Shown: positions 37,338-47,076, counted from the stretch's first letter. The stretch: DNA of 64,000 nt from Chitinophaga hostae (GCF_018224885.1 NZ_JAGTXB010000003.1:434001-498000), one strand, 5' to 3'. Made by a program: numbers and translations. Notes: a model not told the origin generated them from the sequence alone.

Positions 37338-39545
37338 ATGAAAAACCCGCTATCTCTTTTTGCCTTGTTGTTCATCGCCGTGATGGCATCAGCACAAAAA
37401 ACGGTATACATACCACCTGAGTTCAGTACGGATCCCTATCTATCTACCTGGTCTTACAGCCGCAGCTATCAATCCGCCAATTTTGTGGTATTCTGGGGGG
37501 CTGTAGTAGGCACTAATCCCGCTACTTACAGCGATCCCAACCTGGCATTTAACCCGCAGTCGATCTGTGATACGCTGGAAAAAATCTATACGAAATTTAT
37601 CACCGAAATCGGTTTCTGTTCGGATGCACCCACCAAAAACCTGGGCAAATACAAACTTATCATCGTGATGAACGACACCTGGGGAACGGGAGGCCCCAGC
37701 GGATGGGCATTTGGCGGCACCTATGGCAATACCATCGGGGCCATGTGGGTACACCCCAATGCTACCCGGGACGGAGGGGTCATCAGCCATGAACTGACAC
37801 ACAGCTTACAGGGCATGATTGCCATCCAGGAAAATGCTAACTGCGGGTTCAACGACTACGATCCTGCAGGCTTCTTCTGGGAAACACATGCCAACTTCAT
37901 GCGCACACAAATGTATCCCCGCTTTGCCAACGATGATCTGCCCAGGTGGATGGCCACCAGTATGTTTCATTTCAGCTCCACCCGGCATCACTATGACGCG
38001 TTTAAAATGCTGTGGTATATGCAGCAAACAGATGGTATTACCATGGTGAACAGGTTATGGAAAGAATCTATCCGTACCAGTGCTACCGCGGGAGAGCATC
38101 CGCTGATGACCTACCGGCGGCTCAAAAGCTGGACCCAGGCCCAGCTCAACACTTTCATGTACGACTATGCAAAACGGGAGGTGGCCTGCGACTATACCAC
38201 CAACGGATTTGGCGCTATTTACAAAGCAGAACGGGACCGGTTAAAAGTGCAGGAGCCACATTATATCTGGCGGCTGTATACCCTGTTACAGCAGGTAAAT
38301 GCCACCATGGGAAGATATAAGATCGACAATGCGAGCGCGCCACAGGATTATGGTTACAATATTATTCCGCTATACACCACCTGCAGCGCCAGGAATGTAA
38401 CCGTAAAATTTAAAGGGCATACCGAAGTAAACAGCACCGCCGGCTGGCGCTATGGCTTTGTAGCAACGTTGCCGAACGGTACCATTTCCCGCTATGGCAC
38501 TACCGCCACTGCCAATGAAAGTGAAATCAGTTTTACCATGAACAGCAATGAAACGCAGCTGTACCTGGTAGTTATGGGGGCGCCTACCACTCACACCAGC
38601 TACGTATGGGAACCGGGCTGGCCCAAAATAAAGCGCTATCCATACGAATTACGTATAGCCAACGCCGTACCGGAAGGTTATCAGAGTACCTTCCGTTCTG
38701 CTTATAAAATTAACGGTCACACCCATACGAATGGTGGCGGGTGGGTGGCCAACAGTGCAACTGTGGCCTCTACCGCCTTCGTAGGCCCTAAAGCCATCGT
38801 ACTGGGCAACTCCGTTATCACCGGCACAGCACAGATTACAGGTAATGCATGGGTGGAAAATGCAACAGTAGGCAATACGGTGACCATCAGTGGTAATGCA
38901 AACGTGTATGGGGGTAATTATACCGGCAGCGCCGTAGTTGCCGATAATGCAGTGCTCACCAACTGTACCGTTTCCGGCAGCGCCAATATAAAAGGCGATG
39001 CGCTGGAATGGGGCGTTACCTTCGGCAATGCCGTAGTAGCAGGTGGCGATGCGGAAATAGGCAGTTGTGCCACCAACGGTACCTATCTCCAGGTACCGCA
39101 TCCAAATAATGGCAGGGCGGATTGTGATGGCAAAAATGCGGGGGATGCGTCCAACGTGGATGTAAATACGGCATGGAGCCAGTTTACCGATGCACAGATG
39201 GCCTGGAGTTCCACTCCTGCCTGCAACGGCACTATTACTCCTACTGCCCTCACCAGCGACAGTACATTGTTTAAAACAGCCGGCCCTGTGGTATCGGCCA
39301 TACGGATATACCCTAATCCGGTTGCAAACCAGTTTACAGTTACGTTGCAGGGATTCCGGAGCGCCGGCAACGTGCGGTTGCTTATTTACAACAGCCACGG
39401 TGCGACGGTACATGTAAAAGAGATGCAGAAAGAGAGAACGGTTACTTTAAACGCGAAAGACTGGAGTAACGCTCCGGGTGTTTACTATCTGCATGCCAGT
39501 GATGGAAATAAGGCTGCAACGGAAAAGCTGGTAGTTACCCAGTAG
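37338..39545 (+). CDS. Secreted metallopeptidase-like protein with beta-helix and T9SS sorting domain
   Basis: A 735-residue protein with a signal peptide (MKNPLSLFALLFIAVMASAQ). Residues about 20-400 form a catalytic-looking domain with VISHELTHSLQG (HExxH at 151-155) and a downstream FFWETHANFM that could supply a third zinc ligand. It recalls the Svx/AvrXca type of secreted virulence proteins (a resemblance only). Residues about 460-580 are repeats such as ATVASTAFVGPKAIVLGN and GNAWVENATVGN, matching a left-handed beta-helix. The last 80 residues are a T9SS sorting domain (IRIYPNPVANQFTVTL). I start at the ATG at 37338; the earlier frame opening adds a non-signal segment. Confidence 0.82.
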   Translation: MKNPLSLFALLFIAVMASAQKTVYIPPEFSTDPYLSTWSYSRSYQSANFVVFWGAVVGTNPATYSDPNLAFNPQSICDTLEKIYTKFITEIGFCSDAPTKNLGKYKLIIVMNDTWGTGGPSGWAFGGTYGNTIGAMWVHPNATRDGGVISHELTHSLQGMIAIQENANCGFNDYDPAGFFWETHANFMRTQMYPRFANDDLPRWMATSMFHFSSTRHHYDAFKMLWYMQQTDGITMVNRLWKESIRTSATAGEHPLMTYRRLKSWTQAQLNTFMYDYAKREVACDYTTNGFGAIYKAERDRLKVQEPHYIWRLYTLLQQVNATMGRYKIDNASAPQDYGYNIIPLYTTCSARNVTVKFKGHTEVNSTAGWRYGFVATLPNGTISRYGTTATANESEISFTMNSNETQLYLVVMGAPTTHTSYVWEPGWPKIKRYPYELRIANAVPEGYQSTFRSAYKINGHTHTNGGGWVANSATVASTAFVGPKAIVLGNSVITGTAQITGNAWVENATVGNTVTISGNANVYGGNYTGSAVVADNAVLTNCTVSGSANIKGDALEWGVTFGNAVVAGGDAEIGSCATNGTYLQVPHPNNGRADCDGKNAGDASNVDVNTAWSQFTDAQMAWSSTPACNGTITPTALTSDSTLFKTAGPVVSAIRIYPNPVANQFTVTLQGFRSAGNVRLLIYNSHGATVHVKEMQKERTVTLNAKDWSNAPGVYYLHASDGNKAATEKLVVTQ

Positions 39546-39560
39546 CCGCCGGCAAAAGTA

Positions 39561-39595
39561 AAACAGCCGCTCTGATCAGATCAGGGCGGCTGTTT
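39561..39595. terminator. Hairpin between the beta-helix gene and lpdA
   Basis: Stem AAACAGCCGC/GCGGCTGTTT with a self-complementary centre (TGATCA). It lies between two convergent stops and probably ends both transcripts, though T runs are short. Confidence 0.75.
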
Positions 39596-39617
39596 ACGTA
39601 TTTACAATATGATGTGA

Positions 39618-41024
39618 CTACAGGTGGATCGCTTCTCCGTAAGCAACTTCTATAGCGTCTTTTACAGATTCGCTCATAGTTGGGTGCGGGTGGATTGAAT
39701 CCAGTACTTCCTGGTAGGTAGTTTCCAGTTTGCGTGCTACTACTGTTTCCGCGATGATTTCTGTTACGTTGGCACCGATCATGTGAGTACCTAACCATTC
39801 GCCGTATTTAGCGTCGAAGATCACTTTTACGAAACCTTCTGTAGCGCCGGCGGCAGAAGCTTTACCGGAAGCAGAGAATGGGAATTTACCCACTTTCACT
39901 TCATAACCGGCTTCTTTTGCTGCCTTTTCAGTATAACCAACAGAAGCAATTTCGGGAGCGCAATAAGTACAGCCCGGGATGTTCATGTAGTCAATAGCTG
40001 CTGGTTTATGTGCATATTTCTTTTCGTTGTATCCGATGGCTTCCACACAAACGATCGCTTCTTTGGAAGCAACGTGTGCCAGGGCCTGACCAGGTACCAT
40101 GTCGCCGATCGCGTAAACGCCGGGAACGTTGGTTTGGTAATATTTATCCACCAGTACACGACCTTTATCGGTTTTGATACCTAACCCTTCCAGGCCGATA
40201 TTTTCGATATTAGCGGCAATACCAACCGCGCTCAGTACCACATCTGCTTCCAGGGTGATTTCGCCGGTTTGCGTTTTTACTTTCGCTTTCACACCATTAC
40301 CAGCGGCTTCTACTGCTTCAACAGAAGCGTTGGTCATGATTTCGATACCTTTCTTTTTGTATATTTTTTCCAGTTCTTTGGAGATATCTTCGTCTTCTAC
40401 CGGCACAATGCGTGGGAGGAACTCAACGATAGTTACCTTAGTTCCCAGTGTAGCGTAGAAATAAGCGAATTCAACGCCAATAGCACCTGAACCTACCACG
40501 ATCATGGATTTAGGCTGTTTTGGCAGCACCATTGCCTCACGGTAACCAATTACATTTTTACCATCAATTTTCAGGTTTGGCAGTTCGCGTGAACGGGCGC
40601 CTGTAGCCAGAATGATGTGTTTTGCATCGTATACAGTAGCTTTACCGTCTTTATCGGTAACTTCTACCTGGCCTTTGGACTTTACCTTTCCATTGCCCAT
40701 GATCACATCAATCTTATTTTTCTTCATCAGGAACTGAACGCCCCTGCTCATTTTATCAGCAACACCGCGACTACGTTTGATCACCGCATCAAAGTCAACC
40801 TGCGCATCACTTACAGTGATACCATAGTCTTTTGAATGCTGCGTATATTCAAATACCTGTGCAGTTTTTAATAAAGCTTTGGTTGGAATACAGCCCCAGT
40901 TTAAACAGATACCTCCCAGGCTCTCTCTTTCCACTATTGCAGTTTTAAATCCCAGCTGAGAAGCGCGGATAGCAGCCACATATCCGCCGGGCCCACTACC
41001 AATTACGATTACGTCGTATGCCAT
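39618..41024 (-). CDS. lpdA: Dihydrolipoyl dehydrogenase
   Basis: A 468-residue flavoenzyme (E3) that reoxidises dihydrolipoamide in pyruvate, 2-oxoglutarate, branched-chain and glycine-cleavage complexes. It has the FAD motif VIGSGPGGYVAAIRASQLG, the redox-active disulfide GGICLNWGCIPTKALL, the NAD motif VVGSGAIGVEFAYFY, and the C-terminal HPHPTMSE with the catalytic His-Glu pair. It stands alone here; the complex E1/E2 genes are elsewhere. A two-box promoter lies just upstream (41051-41081), with its -33 box inside a family C repeat. Confidence 0.96.
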   Translation of the reverse strand: MAYDVIVIGSGPGGYVAAIRASQLGFKTAIVERESLGGICLNWGCIPTKALLKTAQVFEYTQHSKDYGITVSDAQVDFDAVIKRSRGVADKMSRGVQFLMKKNKIDVIMGNGKVKSKGQVEVTDKDGKATVYDAKHIILATGARSRELPNLKIDGKNVIGYREAMVLPKQPKSMIVVGSGAIGVEFAYFYATLGTKVTIVEFLPRIVPVEDEDISKELEKIYKKKGIEIMTNASVEAVEAAGNGVKAKVKTQTGEITLEADVVLSAVGIAANIENIGLEGLGIKTDKGRVLVDKYYQTNVPGVYAIGDMVPGQALAHVASKEAIVCVEAIGYNEKKYAHKPAAIDYMNIPGCTYCAPEIASVGYTEKAAKEAGYEVKVGKFPFSASGKASAAGATEGFVKVIFDAKYGEWLGTHMIGANVTEIIAETVVARKLETTYQEVLDSIHPHPTMSESVKDAIEVAYGEAIHL

Positions 41025-41050
41025 ATTATTTAATTTTAAATTGAACTTGC

Positions 41051-41081
41051 CAAAGGTAAATAAATAAGCAGAAAGCGCAAA
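41051..41081 (-). promoter_or_regulatory. lpdA promoter, -33 box inside a family C repeat
   Basis: Minus strand TTTG (41078-41081), exactly 19 bases, TACCTTTG (41051-41058), matching the Bacteroidota form TTTG-N19-TAnnTTTG. Start codon is 27 bases downstream. The TTTG is in the outer arm of the repeat that begins at 41068. Confidence 0.65.
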
Positions 41082-41189
41082 GCTAAAAGCATAAAGCGAC
41101 CGAAGCGAAGAAAACCGCGAGTTTAGTTAAATACTACGCTATTTTCTTCGCTTCGGTCGCTTTATGCTTTTAGCTTTGTGCTTTCTGCT
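41068..41189. repeat. Intergenic inverted repeat, family C
   Basis: Arms about 41068-41114 and 41143-41189 pair over roughly 47 bases with one mismatch. They include AAAGCTAAAAGCATAAAGCG and then ACCGAAGCGAAG, around a 28-base centre. The right end overlaps the lolA stop codon (41188-41190), and the left end carries the -33 box of lpdA. Confidence 0.93.
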
Positions 41190-41847
41190 ATCTTAAATCC
41201 ACTACTTCTACGCCGGGATACTTCTTAGCGTCAAACGTAAAAGTGGCGTCGCTCAGGTTGGTATTTGGTGTAAAGTTGGTGATTTCGTACGTATAGTGGT
41301 TACCGTTTTTCTCAAAAACCTTCATTTTTGCAATGCTCTGGCTCTTTTTGTCTACGGATACGATCACTTTAAATACGTTCTTGGACTTATCTGTTGGCGT
41401 CAGTTCTATATTCTGTAACACTTTGCCTTTTTCTGTTGTTTCTGCTTCCAGTTTGTACAGATAGTCTTTATCATAGAAGTTGGTAAACAGCTTGGCCGGT
41501 GTCATGGCGCCGCTGCTTTGATCCACATTATTTACGGTTACTTCATTTACATCTTTGGCGTATGTCCAGGAAGTTTTGTTATCGCTGATGATTTCCTGTC
41601 CGGGCAGCGTCACTTTATATTTAGCACCTTTCAGGTAAACGGTTCCTTTTTTGGAATCTGTTACGCTGTTATTGGCGCCTTCTACTTTCAATATAAAATT
41701 AGCTACTACTGTTTTTAATGATTTGAATTTATTACTAACACCATCCAGAACGGTTTTAGCCTTTGGGTCGGAGGCTCCCTTAGATTGTGCCATGCCGCTG
41801 AAAATGATACCACTCAACAACATTCCTGTTAATACAAATTTCTTCAT
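41188..41847 (-). CDS. lolA: LolA-type outer-membrane lipoprotein carrier
   Basis: A 219-residue periplasmic protein with a signal peptide (residues 1-20, FSGMAQ). The body is an antiparallel beta structure typical of LolA/LolB, with FKSLKTVVANFILKV, KGTVYLKGAKYKVTLPG and EITNFTPNTNLSDATFTFD. It shuttles lipoproteins from the inner to the outer membrane, which is relevant given the many lipoproteins in this window. Its stop codon lies inside the edge of the family C repeat. It is downstream of ftsK on the same strand with a 132-base gap. Confidence 0.85.
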   Translation of the reverse strand: MKKFVLTGMLLSGIIFSGMAQSKGASDPKAKTVLDGVSNKFKSLKTVVANFILKVEGANNSVTDSKKGTVYLKGAKYKVTLPGQEIISDNKTSWTYAKDVNEVTVNNVDQSSGAMTPAKLFTNFYDKDYLYKLEAETTEKGKVLQNIELTPTDKSKNVFKVIVSVDKKSQSIAKMKVFEKNGNHYTYEITNFTPNTNLSDATFTFDAKKYPGVEVVDLR

Positions 41848-41979
41848 CGTAGTTTTTTTTAGTTTGTGCTAACCAGCAAAGACAAATGCCATGCCGGTAA
41901 GCTGTGTAGGTCTTTTAAAGGCTGCAAAATTCAGCATATTTCCTGAAAAAGGGTAATAAATTCCAATTCCCTTAACATA

Positions 41980-44622
41980 TTATAACAAATTATTAAGGAT
42001 TTCCTGCAGCTCACTCTCCGTTCTCACCAGCACTTCCCTTGCCTTGCTACCCATATTGGGGCCTACGATGTTGGCTGCTTCCAGCTGATCCATGAGGCGG
42101 CCGGCGCGGTTGTAGCCCAGTTTCATACGGCGCTGTAACAAAGAGGTAGAACCCTGTTGAGTGGTAACAATTACCTGCGCAGCCTCTTCAAACAAAGGAT
42201 CACGGTCGGCGATGCTCAGTTCTTTGCCGTCAGGATCTTTGTCGTCCACGTATTCCGGCAACAGGAATGCGTCGGGGTAGCCTTTCTGGTTACCGATAAA
42301 TTCCGCAACGCTTTCCACCTCCGGTGTATCCACAAAGGCGCACTGCAAACGTACCAGTTCCCCGTTAAAGGAAACCAGCATATCTCCCTGTCCTATCAGC
42401 TGCTCAGCACCGCCGATATCGAGGATGGTACGGGAATCTATTTTGGAAGACACCTTAAAGGCCACGCGGGCCGGGAAGTTGGCTTTGATGGTACCGGTAA
42501 TAATGTTTACGGACGGGCGTTGGGTGGCAATAATGAGGTGAATACCCACCGCACGGGCCAGCTGGGCCAAGCGGGCAATCGGCATTTCCACTTCTTTACC
42601 TGCCGTCATGATCAGATCGGCGAACTCATCCACTACCAATACAATGAATGGCAGGTATCGATGTCCTTTCAGCGGGTTCAGACGCCGTTGGGTGAACTTC
42701 CCGTTATACTCGCGGATATTACGGGTACCCGCTTCTTTGAGCAGGTCGTAACGTAAATCCATTTCAATACACAGGGCATTGAGGGTATGGATTACTTTTT
42801 TGGTATCGGTGATAATGGCGTCGTCCTCGCCTGGCAATTTGGCCAGGAAGTGCTTCTCAATAAGCTTATACAGTGAGAGCTCCACTTTCTTTGGATCCAC
42901 CAGTACAAACTTCAGCTGGGAAGGATGCTTTTTATACAGCAACGATACCAGCAAAGTGTTGATACCAACGGATTTACCCTGGCCGGTAGCACCCGCCATC
43001 AGCAGGTGAGGCATTTTGGCCAGGTCGGCGATAAAGTTTTCGTTGTCGATCTTTTTACCAATAGCAATCGGCAGATCCATGGTACTGGACTGGAATTTTT
43101 CCGAGGCCAGCATATTTTTGAGTGATACGATGGTCTTCTTTACATTGGGCACCTCAATACCAATGGTACCCTTGCCCGGAATGGGCGCAATAATACGGAT
43201 ACCCAGTGCCGATAAACTCAGGGCGATATCGTCTTCCAGGTTTTTGATACGGGAAATACGTACGCCGGCAGCCGGCACTATTTCGTACAGGGTAACCGTG
43301 GGACCTACTGTAGCGCTTATTTTTTGTATGGAGATGTCATAGTTTTTGAGGGTATCGATGATCTGATTTTTGTTCTTCTCCAGTTCTGATGTGTCCTGTA
43401 CAATCACCTTGTCGGCGTTGTGGTTTTCCAGCAGATCCAATGTTGGGAATTTATAATCCCTCAGATCCAGGGAAGGATCGTATGGGTCTACCGGTTCTAC
43501 GGGTCTTGATGGCTGGATTTCCTCTATCTCGTCTTCCTCATCCTGGAAAGTAGGTTTTATTTCAAACGCCACTTCCTGTGGTTCATTTTTCTTTTTGTTA
43601 CCCGGTGTTGGCAGTTGTTCCGGTGTTTCTTCTATATACAACAATGGCCCCGGATCTTCTTCCTCTTCTTCCTCCTCCATTATATCCTCTTCTATTTCGG
43701 CGGGTGCTGCTGCATCCGGCATGACTGGCGGCATATATGGCGCGTGAGATGGAATCACGGTAATATCTTCCCTTTCTACCAACTGCATGGGTGGCAGGTC
43801 TTCTTCATCTATTTCTTCTTCCTCGTGAGGAGGGATCACCATTACCCCTCCGTCACCTTTCAGCCCGTTTTTACGCGGGTCATCTTTGATGGCAGCTACA
43901 GGTGCGGCAGCAGCAGTGGCCTGCGCTACCGGCGCTGCAGGAGCTGCGGCAGGAACGGGTTTCGGTGGTTTTATTTTCTTTTCCGGCCATTTGAAATCGA
44001 AATTAAACTTCCAGATCAGCCAGGAAAATCCGACAACCAGCAGTAAGAGTGCCGTACCGGTTTTACCTACAAAGCCGGTGGTCCATTTATTCAGGGCGTC
44101 GCCCAAAGCGCCACCCCAGGGGAAATCCCCACCGCCGACTGCGAATGCCATCGCCATGCTGATAAAGAGCAGGCCAAACAAAATATACTTTACGTTGCGC
44201 CACACGCGGAAAACCCGGCGACCCACGATGAAGTTAATACCGATAATAAAAAAGAAGTAGCAGAACAGGTAGGCAGCAATACCTACTCCGTAAAAAAAGA
44301 AGTTATGGGATACATAAGCGCCCAGGCGGCCCAGCAGGTTATCTACTTTAACATCGCCGAAGAACAGCTCCCGGGTGGAATAATGGAATATTTTATCCTG
44401 GTCATCTTCCCAGGTAAAAAGATAGGAGGTGAAAGCAATAAAACAGTAAACAGACAGCAAAAGGAAGAACACACCCATCACTTTGTGGGTACGTTCATCT
44501 TTCACCAGCTCTTTTACTTTTACCTCGGGCTCCTTGTCTTGCTTCAACACATCAGGATTTGGTGAGGGGCCTTTGGGTTTCTTGCTTTCCGGTTTTTCTG
44601 TTTTCAGTTTATTCCTGGACAT
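41980..44622 (-). CDS. ftsK: DNA translocase FtsK
   Basis: An 880-residue division-site DNA pump. Four transmembrane segments (residues about 48-200) precede an acidic linker (residues about 255-365, with runs of Glu and Pro) and the motor. The motor has GATGQGKSVGINTLL (Walker A), IVLVVDEFADLIMTAG (Walker B), and ATQRPSVNIITGTIKANFP. The C-terminal gamma winged helix (SLLQRRMKLGYNRAGRLMDQLE) recognises polar chromosomal sequences. The N-terminus is Lys-rich. It follows an alpha/beta hydrolase gene across a family C repeat. Confidence 0.95.
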   Translation of the reverse strand: MSRNKLKTEKPESKKPKGPSPNPDVLKQDKEPEVKVKELVKDERTHKVMGVFFLLLSVYCFIAFTSYLFTWEDDQDKIFHYSTRELFFGDVKVDNLLGRLGAYVSHNFFFYGVGIAAYLFCYFFFIIGINFIVGRRVFRVWRNVKYILFGLLFISMAMAFAVGGGDFPWGGALGDALNKWTTGFVGKTGTALLLLVVGFSWLIWKFNFDFKWPEKKIKPPKPVPAAAPAAPVAQATAAAAPVAAIKDDPRKNGLKGDGGVMVIPPHEEEEIDEEDLPPMQLVEREDITVIPSHAPYMPPVMPDAAAPAEIEEDIMEEEEEEEDPGPLLYIEETPEQLPTPGNKKKNEPQEVAFEIKPTFQDEEDEIEEIQPSRPVEPVDPYDPSLDLRDYKFPTLDLLENHNADKVIVQDTSELEKNKNQIIDTLKNYDISIQKISATVGPTVTLYEIVPAAGVRISRIKNLEDDIALSLSALGIRIIAPIPGKGTIGIEVPNVKKTIVSLKNMLASEKFQSSTMDLPIAIGKKIDNENFIADLAKMPHLLMAGATGQGKSVGINTLLVSLLYKKHPSQLKFVLVDPKKVELSLYKLIEKHFLAKLPGEDDAIITDTKKVIHTLNALCIEMDLRYDLLKEAGTRNIREYNGKFTQRRLNPLKGHRYLPFIVLVVDEFADLIMTAGKEVEMPIARLAQLARAVGIHLIIATQRPSVNIITGTIKANFPARVAFKVSSKIDSRTILDIGGAEQLIGQGDMLVSFNGELVRLQCAFVDTPEVESVAEFIGNQKGYPDAFLLPEYVDDKDPDGKELSIADRDPLFEEAAQVIVTTQQGSTSLLQRRMKLGYNRAGRLMDQLEAANIVGPNMGSKAREVLVRTESELQEILNNLL

Positions 44623-44640
44623 AATTATCTTTTAGCGTTT

Positions 44641-44711
44641 AGCTTTTAGCCTTTATCTTTTAGTCTTTAGCAGATTATGAGCTAAAGGCTAAAAGATAAA
44701 CGCTAAAAGCT
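44641..44711. repeat. Intergenic inverted repeat, family C
   Basis: Arms 44641-44671 and 44681-44711 pair over 31 bases with two mismatches (AGCTTTTAGCCTTTATC and its partner) around a 9-base loop. An AGCGTTTAGC copy precedes the left arm. It lies between the hydrolase stop and the ftsK start, about 20 bases from each. Confidence 0.88.
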
Positions 44712-44731
44712 ATTTGGAACTACCTGGTGAA

Positions 44732-46141
44732 CTATGGCAACTGTAAAATCCAGTGTGCTATAAATTCCGGCACCAGTGGATCAATGGTTTGTTCCAGCTC
44801 TCCGTATTCGTTTGCTGTACATGTTTTACAACGTTGGAACATATGGTTTAATCCATCAAACTTACGGATTGTTACCAGCATATTTCCATTTTCGGTTAAT
44901 CCACGTTGAATTGCATTCAGATTCGTAGTGGCATCGACCTGTATATCTTTTGTTCCACTGATCGCCATAAACGGACATTTGATCTGCTTAAGATACGTTA
45001 ATGGATTATAACGCAGCATAGATATTGCTTCAGGGCTTAAACGCGCGTTGCGTACCATTTCGTCTTCCGTCATCTCTTTTTTCACTATTTCGTCGGAGCT
45101 GCGGTACAATTCGCGGATGATGGTTTCTGCCTGGGGTCTGATTACCGCAATATCGCTATCGCCGGCCAGTACATCCCAGTAGGCCTTCATTCTTTGCCGG
45201 TCGGCCAGGATAAAGCTGTCTGATCTCCCTGCCATGCTTTGCCGGATGGCCATTTGCTGATCGATCAACTGGCGGCCGTTCACGCCGATACCGGCCATGG
45301 ATATTACAAACGCCACACCCTGGTTGTTAGCGGCCACTATCTGCGCCACTATTGCGCCTTCGCTGTGCCCCAGCAAACCAATGCTTAACGGGTCTACATC
45401 CTTTCTTTTTTTCAGATAGCCCATGGCAGTGCTCACATCATGTGCAAAATCGTAGACGGTGGCGCTGTCGTAGTCGCCGGTGGAGTTTCCTTCTCCCCTG
45501 TCGTCGTACCGCAATGAAGCAATGCCGTTGCGGGCAAAATAATCGGCCAATACAAGGAACAACTTATGACCAGCCATTTCTCCGTCCCTGTTCTGGGGTC
45601 CTGATCCGCTGATCATCACCACTACAGGGTATTTGCCCATTGCGGCAGGGCGGGTAAAGGTACCGGCAATGGAAACGCTGTCTTTTATATTATTGAACCT
45701 CACTTCCTCGGTGTAGTACGGATAGGGTGGTTTGGGCTCCTGCGGCCTTTTATAAAGATCTGCTTTGGTAATTTCTTTCCGTCCGAGGTCCACCCGGGCT
45801 TCTTCGTCGCCGAAGCTGGAGATGCCTATGAACTGTTGGGTAACGGGGTCCCGTACGCCGGTGTAAGCAAATCTGAGTCCGTCGATACGTAACAGCAGGG
45901 TGTCTTTCCGGTAAACGACCGTTTCCAGTTCGAACGTTTCATTGTCGGACAGGTCAGGAAATGCTACGTTGCCTTTATACCCGGCGCCGTCTTTTTCCAG
46001 TTCGACTACCATGCGGTATTTATCGCCATAGTAGCGTTTAAAGGTACCGTACCATTTGCCGGCAATACCGGTATTATCCTGTGCCATTGTTGAGGCACCG
46101 GTCAGCATTCCCAGCAGCAACACCCAAAATCCTCTATACAT
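44732..46141 (-). CDS. Secreted alpha/beta hydrolase
   Basis: A 469-residue exported hydrolase with a signal peptide (MYRGFWVLLLGMLTGASTMAQ). Residues 20-130 form a beta-rich N-terminal domain. The alpha/beta fold includes VVMISGSGPQNRDGE (oxyanion region), SLRYDDRGEGNSTG and the nucleophile motif IGLLGHSEGAIVA (Ser in GHSEG). Acid and base are probably the Asp of SGTKDIQV and the His of DGLNHMF. It resembles dienelactone-hydrolase or acyl-peptidase-like esterases; substrate unknown. It is the last gene of a run from phosphopantetheinyl transferase. Confidence 0.85.
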   Translation of the reverse strand: MYRGFWVLLLGMLTGASTMAQDNTGIAGKWYGTFKRYYGDKYRMVVELEKDGAGYKGNVAFPDLSDNETFELETVVYRKDTLLLRIDGLRFAYTGVRDPVTQQFIGISSFGDEEARVDLGRKEITKADLYKRPQEPKPPYPYYTEEVRFNNIKDSVSIAGTFTRPAAMGKYPVVVMISGSGPQNRDGEMAGHKLFLVLADYFARNGIASLRYDDRGEGNSTGDYDSATVYDFAHDVSTAMGYLKKRKDVDPLSIGLLGHSEGAIVAQIVAANNQGVAFVISMAGIGVNGRQLIDQQMAIRQSMAGRSDSFILADRQRMKAYWDVLAGDSDIAVIRPQAETIIRELYRSSDEIVKKEMTEDEMVRNARLSPEAISMLRYNPLTYLKQIKCPFMAISGTKDIQVDATTNLNAIQRGLTENGNMLVTIRKFDGLNHMFQRCKTCTANEYGELEQTIDPLVPEFIAHWILQLP

Positions 46142-46154
46142 ATACGAGTTCCTC

Positions 46155-46547
46155 TTATGCTTTTAATTTTAACACGCCGAGCAGGAGGCTCACCCAACCG
46201 GCTATAAAGAATACACCTCCAATAGGTGTAAGTATACCAAGGCCTTTCAGTCCTACATTGCCCGTCATTTTTAACATGGTCAGCGCATACAGGGAGCCTG
46301 AAAATAAGATGATGCCGATAATAAAACATCTGCCGGCCCATACCAGTGCGCTTCCCGGGAGGTGAGCAAAGAGAATGCCGGTAACAATTAAAGCAAAAAC
46401 GTGATAGAACTGATAAGTAACGCCTGTCTGAAAAGTAGATACGGTTTCGGGGGGCACGAGTTCCTTCAGTTTATGCGCACCAAATGCACCTAAAATGACT
46501 GCCAGTGCGCCAAAAACCGCCGCCCAAACTAAAAAACTTTTATGCAT
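46155..46547 (-). CDS. DUF423 (YgdD) family membrane protein
   Basis: A 130-residue protein with four transmembrane segments. The N-terminus AAVFGALAVILGAFGAHKLK is the DUF423 signature, and the middle contains TGVTYQFYHVFALI. Function is unknown. It starts 1 base after the aroK stop, indicating one transcript, and the hydrolase follows 13 bases later. Confidence 0.92.
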   Translation of the reverse strand: MHKSFLVWAAVFGALAVILGAFGAHKLKELVPPETVSTFQTGVTYQFYHVFALIVTGILFAHLPGSALVWAGRCFIIGIILFSGSLYALTMLKMTGNVGLKGLGILTPIGGVFFIAGWVSLLLGVLKLKA

Positions 46548-46548
46548 G

Positions 46549-47043
46549 CTATAAATTTTGCGTAAAGGTATCCAATGAAATATTATCTGATGAAATTATG
46601 TGCCTGGATTGCTGGTAGAAGGGCAAGCGCTCCGCCATTTTCTTTTCCACGAACCCTGCCAGGTCTTCATCTTCCAGGTCTGCTATCAGCGGGCGTTTGA
46701 ATTTCTTACGCTGCAATCTTTCCACCATGGCTTCCACCGAAGGATTAATCCAGATGGTGATGCCCTGTTCATTCATGAAATCCATATTTTCCTGGAAACA
46801 GGGTGTACCGCCCCCGCAGGAGATCAGGAAGTTTTCCTGTGCTGACAGTTCGCGGAGCAGTTTACTTTCCTTCTCCCGGAAATAATCTTCTCCTTTGGTA
46901 GAAAAAATATCGGCAATCGCCATTTCTTCTGCTTCTACAATCACTTCATCCAGATCATAGTAGGGAAGTTCCAGGTGATCCGCCAGTTGTTTACCCCAAT
47001 AGGATTTTCCGGCACCCATAAAACCGAGTAAATATATCTTCAT
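46549..47043 (-). CDS. aroK: Shikimate kinase
   Basis: A 164-residue NMP-kinase-fold enzyme phosphorylating shikimate in the chorismate pathway. Walker A is GFMGAGKSYWG (the Thr/Ser after GKS is a Tyr, a small deviation from the common GKST). DLDEVIVE supplies the shikimate-binding Asp, SCGGGTP the GGG shikimate motif, and LQRKKFKRPLI the lid Arg/Lys. It follows the phosphopantetheinyl transferase by 33 bases. I see no reason to doubt function. Confidence 0.92.
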   Translation of the reverse strand: MKIYLLGFMGAGKSYWGKQLADHLELPYYDLDEVIVEAEEMAIADIFSTKGEDYFREKESKLLRELSAQENFLISCGGGTPCFQENMDFMNEQGITIWINPSVEAMVERLQRKKFKRPLIADLEDEDLAGFVEKKMAERLPFYQQSRHIISSDNISLDTFTQNL

Positions 47044-47076
47044 AAATAATGCAACAGCGCTTAATAAGTCCTTTCC

